Position numbers and translations under genes: made by a program. The notes beneath the pieces were generated by a model that had not been told where the DNA came from, searched no databases, and saw only the letters and a list, made by a program, of their open reading frames with translations. Below, piece by piece: positions 55,332 through 64,000 of a stretch of DNA of 64,000 nucleotides (position 1 is the first letter of the stretch; every line of letters starts with the position of its first letter). Location of the stretch: positions 1,441,122 through 1,505,121 of the forward strand of contig AZGY01000001.1 of assembly GCA_001636675.1 (NCBI GenBank). Reading direction: 5' to 3'. Source of the DNA: Moelleriella libera RCEF 2490 (lineage: Eukaryota; Ascomycota; Sordariomycetes; Hypocreales; Clavicipitaceae).

Positions 55332-56804
55332 TCATGGACAGCTTGCCCGCTCTCTGATTTCGCTGACCAGCCTCGCCAGCCTCTGAATACCCTCGACAAT
55401 CTCTTCGGCGGTATGCCATGCCCAGCATAGCCTGATACCGTTTCCAAAACCGACCCTGGCTCTTTCGAGGCTGGTCGGATCGCCCTCCACCGTCATCAAA
55501 TCACCGTACGCGACTTTCAGATTCTGCCGCTCGAGTGCCAACGCAGCGAGCTCCGATACAGACACCGGCAAATCTCTAGGAGCCATCACAAAGACAAAGT
55601 ATCCTCCGGCAACGACGGCGGCAGGGCTGCCGGTCTCGGCGTCAGCCGAGGCTGCTCTGCACGGCGTGCCCGTTGACGTCGTGAAGCCCAGGGGGGCCAA
55701 GTGCTCTCGAATAGCGGCGTGCATGGCTACGTATCGCGCTCGATACGTCGGGATGAGCGTATCGCTGATGTGTGTCGCGAGCTGGCCAGAGGCCATCATC
55801 TCGTCGATGATGGCGGCTGAGAAGTGTGACGGGACGCCGCCTGAGCGCGTGGCGCCGACGGAAGACAGGGCCAGCGCGAGCGCGGGCGTGCCTTCGGCCC
55901 AGCCGGTCCTCAAGCCCGGAGCCACGTACTTCGAGAAGGAACCGTTGCTCAGGGCGTTGCCCCATTCGTCCTGGGGGCCGCCGTCCAGCACGCCGTCGAC
56001 ATCGACGATCCGGGGCGGCACGGGCCCGAGCTCGGAGACGTGGACGTCTGGGGCCTCGGGCCAGCGGAGAACGTCGTACACGTCGTCGGTCACGACCAGG
56101 GCGTCGTGCTTCCTGGCGAGGCGCACGAGCTCCTGCCGGCGGCGCAGCGACATGGTCTTGCCGCTGGGATTGGCAAACGTCGGCACAGCGTAGATGACAT
56201 GTCGATACAGCTTGGGATATCGCGGATGATGACGACTTCTGGCAGCATCATCATCATCATCATCGGCAGAGCAGGGCGCCTCGGCGTCCAGCTTCGCCAG
56301 GGCATCGCGCAGAAAGTCAATGTCCAGGCCCTCGTCGTCCTCGGGCACGCCGCGCAGCTTCCCAGCAAAGCCGGCGTCGGTGAAGATGGGGCACGCGAGG
56401 AAGTAGCACGGCTCGACCATCCAGATGGCGCGCGTGTAGGCCGGCCCGGTGAACTTGATCAGGACACTCTGCAGGTTCGCCGACGCCCCGTTGGAGATGC
56501 AGATGCGGTCCGCGGAAATGGGATCCTGCTTGACCTCTTGCTTCTCCTTGTCCTGCCGATGGCCCTCGCCCTCGCGGTAGATGCCGCTCAGCCAGGCGGC
56601 GATGCGCACTCGCAGGGGCTCGTAGCCCTGGAAGGGGCCGTAGACGAGCGCGTCGCCGGCTTTCTGCTCAGACTCGATGATGCCGGTGGCGCCCTGGAGC
56701 AGTTGGCGCCTGGGGAAGAGCGACGTCGAGGGCCAGCCCGTCAGGAGGGAGATGTGCTTGGAGGGTCTGGCACTGCTGCTGCTGCTGCTGCTGCACGAAG
56801 CCAT
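55332..56804 (-). CDS. PLP-dependent class I/II aminotransferase
   Basis: A single-exon gene of 490 aa. The ATG at 56804 (MASCSSSSS...) was chosen because the upstream in-frame extension lacks similarity. The fold-type I core is clear: LVYGPFQGYEPLRVRIAAWL, ICISNGASANLQSVLIKF, VEPCYFLACPIFTDAGF, the PLP-binding stretch YAVPTFANPSGKTMS, the pyridine-nitrogen Asp in LVVTDDVYDVLRW, and the Schiff-base Lys in SNGSFSKYVAPGLRTGW. It ends RVGFGNGIRLCWAWHT. A poly-Asp insert lies near residue 215. It belongs to the AAT-I group near 2-aminoadipate/valine-pyruvate type enzymes. The amino-acid substrate cannot be fixed. No neighbouring pathway gene is evident. Confidence 0.87.
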   Translation of the reverse strand: MASCSSSSSSSARPSKHISLLTGWPSTSLFPRRQLLQGATGIIESEQKAGDALVYGPFQGYEPLRVRIAAWLSGIYREGEGHRQDKEKQEVKQDPISADRICISNGASANLQSVLIKFTGPAYTRAIWMVEPCYFLACPIFTDAGFAGKLRGVPEDDEGLDIDFLRDALAKLDAEAPCSADDDDDDAARSRHHPRYPKLYRHVIYAVPTFANPSGKTMSLRRRQELVRLARKHDALVVTDDVYDVLRWPEAPDVHVSELGPVPPRIVDVDGVLDGGPQDEWGNALSNGSFSKYVAPGLRTGWAEGTPALALALSSVGATRSGGVPSHFSAAIIDEMMASGQLATHISDTLIPTYRARYVAMHAAIREHLAPLGFTTSTGTPCRAASADAETGSPAAVVAGGYFVFVMAPRDLPVSVSELAALALERQNLKVAYGDLMTVEGDPTSLERARVGFGNGIRLCWAWHTAEEIVEGIQRLARLVSEIRERASCP

Positions 56805-57393
56805 GTCTGGCTGGCGAGCTCGGTTGCAGCACCCCTTTGCTGGGTCGAGCCGTGCCCAAGGGCGGTAGGCGTGATGACGAGAAACCGTGCGGACAGTCAC
56901 CGTGCAAGAAGCGCATTCGCAGGAGGCTCATTCTCCGACGAATAGCCTGCACCGACATGTGTTTATCACACAAGCTCATCGTGGTGGACGGATGGGGAGT
57001 GGAGAACCAAGGGCGCGCCCCAACACTGAACTCTCTCGCATCGTCAATGGCCGGCGATACGACGACACACTCTGCAGGTGTGTGTGTACGCGGCAGTCCT
57101 CACCTGCAGAACCATGGCTGCTTTCCAACATGGCAACGGATTGACTGCATCCCGACAGTCTCTCAGATTCGGCAAACGGGATGCCAACTCCATTGTTTCC
57201 GCCAGTGAATCAGCCAGAAAGGAGCAACAGCCGCTGCACTCAATTCTCAATCACAGCGTGGCCTCCTTCAGCCCCATCCCAAGACGAGTGCATCGCGTCA
57301 CGGTGCATTTCCTGCATGGTGGGATTGCGCCCTCGACGCCGACGTCGGAACAGCATTGCGGCGCGGCCAGAGCTTTGCGGCCAGAGCCTTCGC

Positions 57394-57525
57394 TGTATTG
57401 TATTGTATTGTATTGTATTTTCTGTATTGTATTGTATTTTGTATTGTATTGTATTGTATTGTATTGTATTGCACTGTATTGTATTTTGTGTTGTATTTTT
57501 TGTATTGTATTGTATTGTATTGCAA
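57394..57525 (+). repeat. TATTG pentanucleotide array
   Basis: Tandem TATTG units with interspersed TATTT and TGCAC variants. It sits about 130 nt before the poly-T tract. The open frames through it are repeat artefacts. Confidence 0.9.
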
Positions 57526-57650
57526 GGCTCTGGCTTCGTGATGCTGCCGGAGACTCGCGAGCACCTCGGCCGACGTGGTGAAGCACGCCATCAGATTCCG
57601 TCTGCCTGTGTTTTTTTATCTATGATGGCGGCCATGACGTCCACGGCCGG

Positions 57651-58143
<493 letters not shown>

Positions 58144-61082
58144 CTCAAATTGTGCACCTGGCCCAGAGCTTCTTTCGACGTCGGAAAAAAATAAAATGGC
58201 ACGCATCGTGGGCGGCGATGCGACCACCCTCACATATCTGGAGTCTTTTGCATAACATGGTTTTCAAGCTCCACCGCGCGTGAAGCACACGCTGGGCTGC
58301 GTCGTCGGATGGGCACTCGTTGGTGACATGGGGCCTGCCATGTGGCGCGGAAGAGATCGTCCACGCCAATTTACTCAACGCATACGGCCGTCTCGCTCGG
58401 GCTGATTGGCGTCTTTGACTCCGTGCAGGCGGAGGTGATCTCGTCACAGTTATGATCAGCCTTCATCCCCTGAGTGACATTCAGACAGGCGTGCTCATTT
58501 CATGACTGTAGACTCAGCCAAGGCCATCACGTCCCTCTTGACCATCTCGCGGATCCTCTTCTAGGGCAAGGCAAGATGCCCAAGCTACCGGGCCTGTCAC
58601 CCATCATGTGGCCGGTGCCTTTGTTCGGGCCAGCATCGGCCGCGTGCTTGTCTAGAACGGTCCCATTGACAGCGAACCACGGCATTTGATCCGCCGAGTT
58701 GCCCACCTCGGACTTTGATGCAAACGATACCCTTGTGTTCACAGCGCACGGTATCAACCTCCGAACCCAGGCCGTTGTTCCTGTGACTGTCGCCGGTGGA
58801 TACCACTCCGTCCGCGTACGGACCTTGACGCCGGAGTCGTCGCCGACCACTTGGCCGAGTCGGCCCCGAGTGCCTCGTCGGATTTCCCGGGGGTCTTGTC
58901 AGACAGATGCTCCGCCCGAAGAGTCCCCCTTGGCCGTGAGGTTCCGTCTGCGCTGCCCTGCCGCAGGCCTGGCGCTGGATTATGAGCCATGGTCTCGACG
59001 AGCATCCGTCTGGCAGGGCAGTGCCAGGAGGGGGGGCAAGAACGGAATGCGGGCACCCGCCTCGCCTACACGGCACCAGAGGTCCTGGACCTGCAATAGA
59101 CGACTGACAGTCTTTGAGCAGAGCTGACGGAGCTCAGGGGGTAGATCGACCGCGATCGTGTTTTCAGGTTCATGGTTTCACATCTACACAAAGAGAACGT
59201 GTTGCGGTGACACTGTAAATGCCCAATCTTGGTCGTTCCGAGCGGCTGCACGTTGATATGAGCTGCGAGTGCATTGTGCCTCTTATTAGACTGTGCCATT
59301 TCCTGGACAGTGGCAAGTCGCAGACAAGTTTCAAGTGACGGTGAGACGCCAGACTCTTTGTGTGAGGCGAGCGCCGCAATGGGAAACAGTACTCTGGACC
59401 TTTGCGTATGGACGCAGTACTCTACAGCTGTGGGAGAGGAAGTTTTGTACCTATATACGCCGTGGTATGAGACTGAAGCCCACCTTCTCCGCGAATGTCC
59501 AGCACCGGGGCAAGGTGGGCTCCCGGCTTCGACTCGGTCTGTGCAGTGAGGTCGTACGCGACGACTGTGCCGAATGAACGTACCCGATGGTATACGTCGG
59601 CTCGGACTGGTTTTCCAGTCTGCCAAGACAGCATAGACTCTGCCCTGTTCATGTCATCACCATCGATGCACGGCAAGGCAGTTATTCTGCCGCTGGCCCC
59701 CCTCTCGGTCTCGAAAGCCGACACGGAGCACGTGTCGTCGTGGCATGAACGCATTCGGCATCAGTCTTGGTCTGAAGCATCACCTGCAGGACAGGCGCAC
59801 TGCGGGACACGGCACTCGACGGCTGCACTCCGCCTTGTCGCGATGCCCCCCCCCCCCCCGCCCGATGCGTTGCTGCCAGGTGGCCACCTCTTGACGCCCG
59901 GCAACTGAATGAGGGGAGGGGCACTCAAAGCGAGCCTTGGCTTACCGTCACGCACCGCACGCGACTCGGCTAACCTGCACCTGTCTCACCAAACTTTTAA
60001 AGACTTCTCACGCCGCTGGAGGAGCTGAGAGAGAGGTTTCGGCTCCGTGTTACTAGCTTCCTACGTTCCCAGCAGTTGCCGCGCGTGCAGCGTCTCCTGT
60101 CGAGGGTACGCACAGCATTGCCGGTGCTCGTTGAATAATCGCTTCATCAGACAAACATGGAGGAACAAGGACGAGGGCAGGAAGCACAGGGAGCTCGGAT
60201 CCTCGGCAAGCGAACCGAAGAGAACAGGCTCGAAGACGCCATCAGCGCCCAGCAGCACGGGGATAGCATAGCGGTCGATGGGCAGGGCCGTGAAGGGCTG
60301 CAGTTCAACATCTGGGACGAAACGGCCGACACCAGCGGTTTGCGTCATCTTCAGCACCTAGCGGTTGCTTAGTCGCTCCAATAGTCGCCCCAAATTGTCG
60401 TGGCCTTTTCGTCATGGAATGTTCCACGAGCACCAGCAACGAGATTGACCATGGGGCCTTGAGATGCGAGACGACAACCGCAGATGAGACGGTAAAGGGG
60501 CAAAAAAATCAGACCACGTTGATCTCCAGATCGGTCGGTCCATCGATCAGCGGGGAGGCTTTTTTACTTACTAATGCAGCTATTCAGTGCATTTTCTCCA
60601 TAAAGTCCGTGTCCGGGCCTACTTGACTGACTCGTGTGCCGTGGCCGTAAAGGCCAGAAATGAGAAAAAAAAAAAAAAAAAAAAAAAACGGCAGCGGCGC
60701 AGACAGGTGGAGACGATGCCTCGGCTCTGGTCGGCCGGTCTTTCGCTTACAGGGCTCTTCTTTTTTTCTTTTTTTGTGCAATCCTTCCTTGCCATGCATC
60801 GGTGCGTGGCCGGGACCGGTGACACGGCACGACGTTTTGGGGGGGGAAAGAGGAGGGTGTGCCTCGCATCGGAGTCGTGGCCAGAACAGGAAATCACGAA
60901 GCGAGTGTATATTAGAAATCGAGGCATGATGGCACGCTTGCGACATCTTGGTCGCTCCGTGAGTCGTCATGATAAATAGATGACGTCTCTTCTCGACCGG
61001 ATTCACGTCATTGCATCAATCTCAGCAGATTCTCACAGTCACGACATTGCGCACTCGGCGCATTTTGCCAAACTTGCTTGCT

Positions 61083-61150
61083 TGACATCATCATCATCAT
61101 CATCGTCGTCATCATCATCATCACCACCATCATCACCATCACCATCGGCT
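61083..61150 (+). repeat. ATC/ACC trinucleotide microsatellite
   Basis: A CATCATCATCATC-type run with CGTC and CACC variants lies just upstream of the alkenal reductase gene, so it is in its promoter or 5' untranslated region. Confidence 0.8.
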
Positions 61151-61223
61151 TCTGAAGAAAAGAACCACAATCTTTGCTGCTGCTCCGAGACTTGACTCAA
61201 ACACATCCCTCCAGTCGTCCGCC

Positions 61224-62415
61224 ATGACGCCCAACAAGAGCCTCATCTACAAAAAAGTGCCCAAGGGCCTTCCCGTCCCGGGCCAGGACCTCGTCGTCGA
61301 GACGCGCGAGATCGACCTCGACGCGGCGCCGCCGGCCGGCGGCCTCGTGGTCAAGGTGCTCTTCGCCTCCTTCGACCCGTACCTGCGCGGGCGGATGCGC
61401 GAGGCCGGCACCAAGTCGTACACCGCGCCGCTGGCGCTCGACGAGCCCGTGGTCAACGACACGGTGGCGCGCGTGCTCGCCAGCGCCAGCCCGGACTTCC
61501 AGCCCGGCGACGTCGTCAAGGTGCAGGGCCCCGTGGCCGAGTACGCTGTCGTGCCGGACCCCAAGGCCCAGCGCGTGCTCAAGGTGCATAACCCGCACGA
61601 CCTCGACCTCGCCGTCTTCACCGGCGCCCTCGGCATGCCCGGCCTCACCGCCTACTCGAGCCTGCACCGCATCGGCCGGCCCAAGGCCGGCGAGACCATC
61701 TTCGTCAGCTCCGCCGCCGGCGCCGTCGGCCAGCTCGTCGGCCAGATCGCCAAGAAGGAGGGCCTCACCGTCATCGGCTCCGTCGGCTCCGACGAGAAGC
61801 TCGACTTCATCACCAAGGAGCTCGGCTTCGACGCCGGCTTCAACTACAAGACCGAGAAGCCGGCCGACGCCCTCAGGCGCCTCGCCCCCAACGGCATCGA
61901 CATCTACTACGAGAATGTCGGCGGCGAGCACCTCGACGCTGCCCTGGCCAACATGAATGTGTACGGCCGGATCGTTGCCTGCGGCATGGTACGTCTCTCC
62001 CTCGCATCTCCTGCTCTTCCTCTCCTCTCCTCTCCTCTCCTCTCCTCTCCTCTCCTCTCCTCTTTTCCCCTCTCCTCTCCCCCTTGCCTCCCCTTCCAGC
62101 TTGAGCTTGCGAACTGACCCGAACCGCTCCCCCGCCGCACAGATCAGCCAGTACAACAACACCGGCGACGCCTACGCCGTCAAGAACATCGGCCTCATCG
62201 TCCCCCGCCAGCTCACCATGCAGGGCTTCATCGTCAGCAGCCCCGACTTCGGCCCCGCCTACTACAAGGAGCATCAGGAAAAGGTTCAGGCCTGGCTCGC
62301 CGACGGCAGCCTGCGCGTCAAGATGAGCTTCACCGAAGGCATCGACCACGCCGCCGAGGGCCTGGTCGGCATCTTCGAGGGCAAGAACTTTGGCAAGGCC
62401 GTCCTGCGCATCTAG
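61224..62415 (+). CDS. NADP-dependent alkenal/one oxidoreductase (MDR family)
   Basis: A zinc-independent medium-chain reductase that reduces the double bond of alpha,beta-unsaturated carbonyls. It is a cytosolic detoxification enzyme family that includes leukotriene B4 12-hydroxydehydrogenase and plant DBRs. Exons 61224-61988 and 62143-62415 give 345 aa, the expected length. The N-terminal FASFDPYLRGRM motif, the nucleotide-binding AxxGxxG in VSSAAGAVGQLVGQIAKKEG, GFNYKTEK, and the YYENVGGEHLDAAL signature are all present. The splice after GRIVACGM continues ISQYNNTGDAYAVKN, then LTMQGFIVSS. Codon use is extremely GC-rich at third positions compared with other genes in the window. The intron contains a CTCCT microsatellite. 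Confidence 0.93.
62019..62085 (+). repeat. CTCCT microsatellite within the reductase intron
   Basis: About ten tandem CTCCT units inside the single intron of the alkenal reductase gene. Being pyrimidine-rich, it may extend the polypyrimidine tract before the acceptor at 62142. Confidence 0.85.
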
Positions 62416-62684
62416 TCGGCACCGCGGCACCATGTAGTTTATTTTTTCGCTTTCTTTTGTCAGGCATAGCATGTAGGGCATCAATCGAATTAGAGTCATG
62501 ACAGCGCACGTGCGCCGTGGCTTGCTCCCGCCCTGTGACGCCTCCCCAGGGACCTCCGCGGTCATTGGCTGCGGCCATCTGGCTGACGTGCCGGGCTCGC
62601 TGCCCTCAACTACTGCCATTGTGTCTCAACTCCGTCTCTTGTGGAGGCTTTCTCTACAGTAGGTTGCGTGTGCTGGGCCCTGCT

Positions 62685-62970
62685 GTTTCGCCTCCGGCGG
62701 CCCTACCGGGGGTCGCCTGCGGCGGGCTGACCTCGCTGCGCTCGAGTCCTCTCCTATTTCCAAAACATTAGACTGCGCACATGCAATACCCTAGATACCT
62801 CGCGTTTGCCGCCGGCTGACCTTGCTACGCTTGAGTCCTCTCCTACTTCTTAGATATTTAACTGCGCATATGCTATACTCTAGACATCTCGTGTTTGCCT
62901 CCGGCGGCCCTACCGGGGGTCGCCTGCGGCGGGCTGGCCTCGCTGCGCTCGAAACCCTCTCGTCTTGCTG
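62685..62970 (+). repeat. Direct array of GC-rich repeat units with a diverged middle copy
   Basis: Two well-preserved copies (about 62685-62752 and 62891-62960) share GCCTCCGGCGGCCCTACCGG and GGGTCGCCTGCGGCGGGCTG followed by CCTCGCTGCGCTCGA. A truncated, more AT-rich copy (about 62806-62850) lies between them. The intervening spacers (ACTGCGCAYATGC...CTCGYGTTTGCC) are also repeated, so this is a tandem duplication of roughly 100-125 nt. Confidence 0.85.
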
Positions 62971-63274
62971 CTGCTGCTGCTGCTGCGGCTGCTGCTGTGA
63001 ACGTTTGATTCTCCGGGAATCGCCGCGCTCGGGTGGCTCCAGCTGGCCCGTCGCCCTCTTCTGGTGCCGCCCGGCGCAGAGTCGCGGCCACTGACTGGCT
63101 GCGATGTGACTGCCGCGTGCGACATCCCGCGCTCCTCATCACCACCACCAGACAAATGCAACACCAAAGTCCACGGCGTGCTGCCCGCGCCCCCATCTGT
63201 CGAGCGCAGCGGGGCCCGCGGCTTCCAGCCCCCCTCGGGACCGCCAGAGGCAATGTGGCAAGAGAAGTCGAGGC

Positions 63275-63475
63275 ATTCACAACAGCGCTTCGAGCGCAGC
63301 GAGGACAGCCCGCCGGAGGCACACGAGCAGGTCTCCGAAGAGTCGATCACTTCTGAAAAAAAAAATTAGTATCCTACCATGTGGGAGGAATAAAGTCCAG
63401 GCATTTTGTGGCAGTGCTTCGAGCGAAGCGAGGACAGCCCGCCGCAGGCGACCCCCGGTAGGGCCGCCGGAGGCA
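63275..63475 (-). repeat. Inverted copies of the GC-rich dispersed repeat
   Basis: Near 63285-63325 and 63415-63475 the same unit occurs on the opposite strand (CTTCGAGCGAAGCGAGGACA, GCCCGCCGCAGGCGACCCCC, GGTAGGGCCGCCGGAGGC). The first of these lacks the central part. Together with the direct copies upstream, they form a loose inverted arrangement about 0.5 kb apart. Confidence 0.85.
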
Positions 63476-63757
63476 AATGAGCCGTCATCTAGTGATGGTG
63501 GCGGCGGTGGTGGTGCGGTGCGGGACGGGACGGCTGGGGCTGCTGGCAGCCGCCTTTTTTTCCTTCTAAAGTTCTCTCCAACAACCAACCAACCAACCAG
63601 CCAACCACCGCAGCTGCCTAGCTTCGCAGCGACATTTCATCTTCACCTGTTCTATTCAGCCCGTCTGCGTGCCAAGCTGCGCTCAGCTGGGCCAAGCAGA
63701 GGAATAACTGGGCTGCGAGTCGCGTCGCGCCGCTGGTCCGGGCCCCCCCAAGGAGCC

Positions 63758-64000
63758 ATGCCCCCCACCGCCACCGCCGGCACCACCGCTGCTGGTGGTG
63801 GTGACGAGATACTGATCCTGGACGGGGGCCTCGGCACGGCGCTGGAGCGCGAGTACGGCGTGGTGTTTGGGCCGGCGACGCCGCTGTGGTCGGCGGACCT
63901 GCTGGTGTCGGACCCGGCGACGCTCGCGCGGTGCCAGGCGGACTTTGGCCGCGTGCCCGTCGACATCCTGCTCACGGCGACGTACCAGCTGTCGGCGGAG
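63758..64000 (+). CDS. Homocysteine S-methyltransferase, 5' part only
   Basis: The first 81 codons of a gene that runs past the end of the window. Homocysteine S-methyltransferases use S-methylmethionine or S-adenosylmethionine to make methionine, with a zinc held by cysteines nearer the C terminus, which is not in view. After a Thr/Gly-rich leader, the family N-terminal motif ILDGGLGTALEREYG is clear. PLWSADLLVSDPATL and VDILLTATYQLS follow, matching the first strand and the substrate-binding loop. Where many relatives have TNTYQ or TATYQ, this one has TATYQ. The ATG at 63758 follows the repeat-rich spacer. GC at third positions is very high. Confidence 0.88.
   Translation, partial: MPPTATAGTTAAGGGDEILILDGGLGTALEREYGVVFGPATPLWSADLLVSDPATLARCQADFGRVPVDILLTATYQLSAE

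Larger units (their letters stand above)
62416..63757. other. Intergenic region holding GC-rich dispersed repeats
   Basis: About 1.3 kb between the reductase and the homocysteine methyltransferase. It contains several copies of one short repeat (listed separately), a CTG/CAG run near 62964-62996, and an AACC run near 63582-63604. No gene is supported. Confidence 0.5.

Noticed and set aside
56040..56945. 301-codon plus-strand frame opposite the aminotransferase
   Set aside because: Antisense shadow. The PLP motifs are all on the minus strand.
58699..60372. Open frames of 70-140 codons at 58.7-60.4 kb
   Set aside because: They overlap on both strands in GC-rich DNA and lack domains, splice signals or consistent codon bias.
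61197..62162. 321-codon minus-strand frame opposite the alkenal reductase
   Set aside because: Antisense of a highly GC3-biased gene, rich in Glu/Gly/Ala/Val without a family.

Overview
The window looks like nuclear DNA of a filamentous ascomycete, most likely Hypocreales. The genes are split by short GT-AG introns of about 50-130 nt, promoters are CT-rich, and the protein families (Con-6, LysM, indole-diterpene enzymes, type I metacaspase, Zn2Cys6 regulator) are typical of Sordariomycetes. Genus cannot be fixed from sequence alone. Indole-diterpene producers with this gene order are known in Clavicipitaceae and in Tolypocladium-like fungi.

Layout. 1.5-3.0 kb: a Golgi-type sugar-phosphate/nucleotide-sugar transporter. 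4.7-24.8 kb: a complete nine-gene indole-diterpene (IDT) cluster in the order P450(-), P450(+), aromatic prenyltransferase(+), GGPP synthase(-), IdtB cyclase(-), IdtC prenyltransferase(+), IdtS membrane protein(-), IdtM FAD epoxidase(+), P450(+). All nine have coherent multi-exon models with intact catalytic motifs. 26.1-28.3 kb: a secreted LysM protein with two C-terminal lectin/DUF1080-like domains. 29.0-30.2 kb: an ankyrin gene with frame breaks. 30.5-31.3 kb: a small secreted protein made of 52-residue repeats. 31.3-34.9 kb: gene-poor, with an AT-rich island.

34.9-42.7 kb is a second functional unit: an oligosaccharide MFS transporter divergent from a GH36 alpha-galactosidase, followed by a Zn2Cys6 regulator whose zinc finger resembles the MAL63/MalR type. 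This suggests import and intracellular hydrolysis of raffinose-family sugars. 44.0 kb: conidiation protein Con-6. 45.3-46.7 kb: epoxide-hydrolase-like alpha/beta hydrolase. 48.6-49.8 kb: secreted lysine-rich repeat protein. 50.3-51.9 kb: type I metacaspase. 53.0-53.9 kb: WW-domain protein. 54.8-55.2 kb: ankyrin pseudogene. 55.3-56.8 kb: class I/II aminotransferase. 57.4-58.1 kb: a TATTG array and a 492-base poly-T tract. 61.2-62.4 kb: alkenal/one reductase. 62.7-63.5 kb: several copies of a GC-rich dispersed repeat, with one more copy at 25.1 kb. 63.76 kb to the end: start of a homocysteine S-methyltransferase.

How the genes work together. In the IDT cluster, IdtG would make GGPP and IdtC would join it to indole-3-glycerol phosphate. 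IdtM and IdtB would then epoxidise and cyclise to a paspaline-type skeleton. Two P450s would oxidise it. The DMATS enzyme and the last P450 would prenylate it and modify the prenyl group. This set fits a terpendole-type product. No second DMATS and no fourth P450 (the ltmE/ltmJ pair) are present, so a lolitrem-type product is not predicted.
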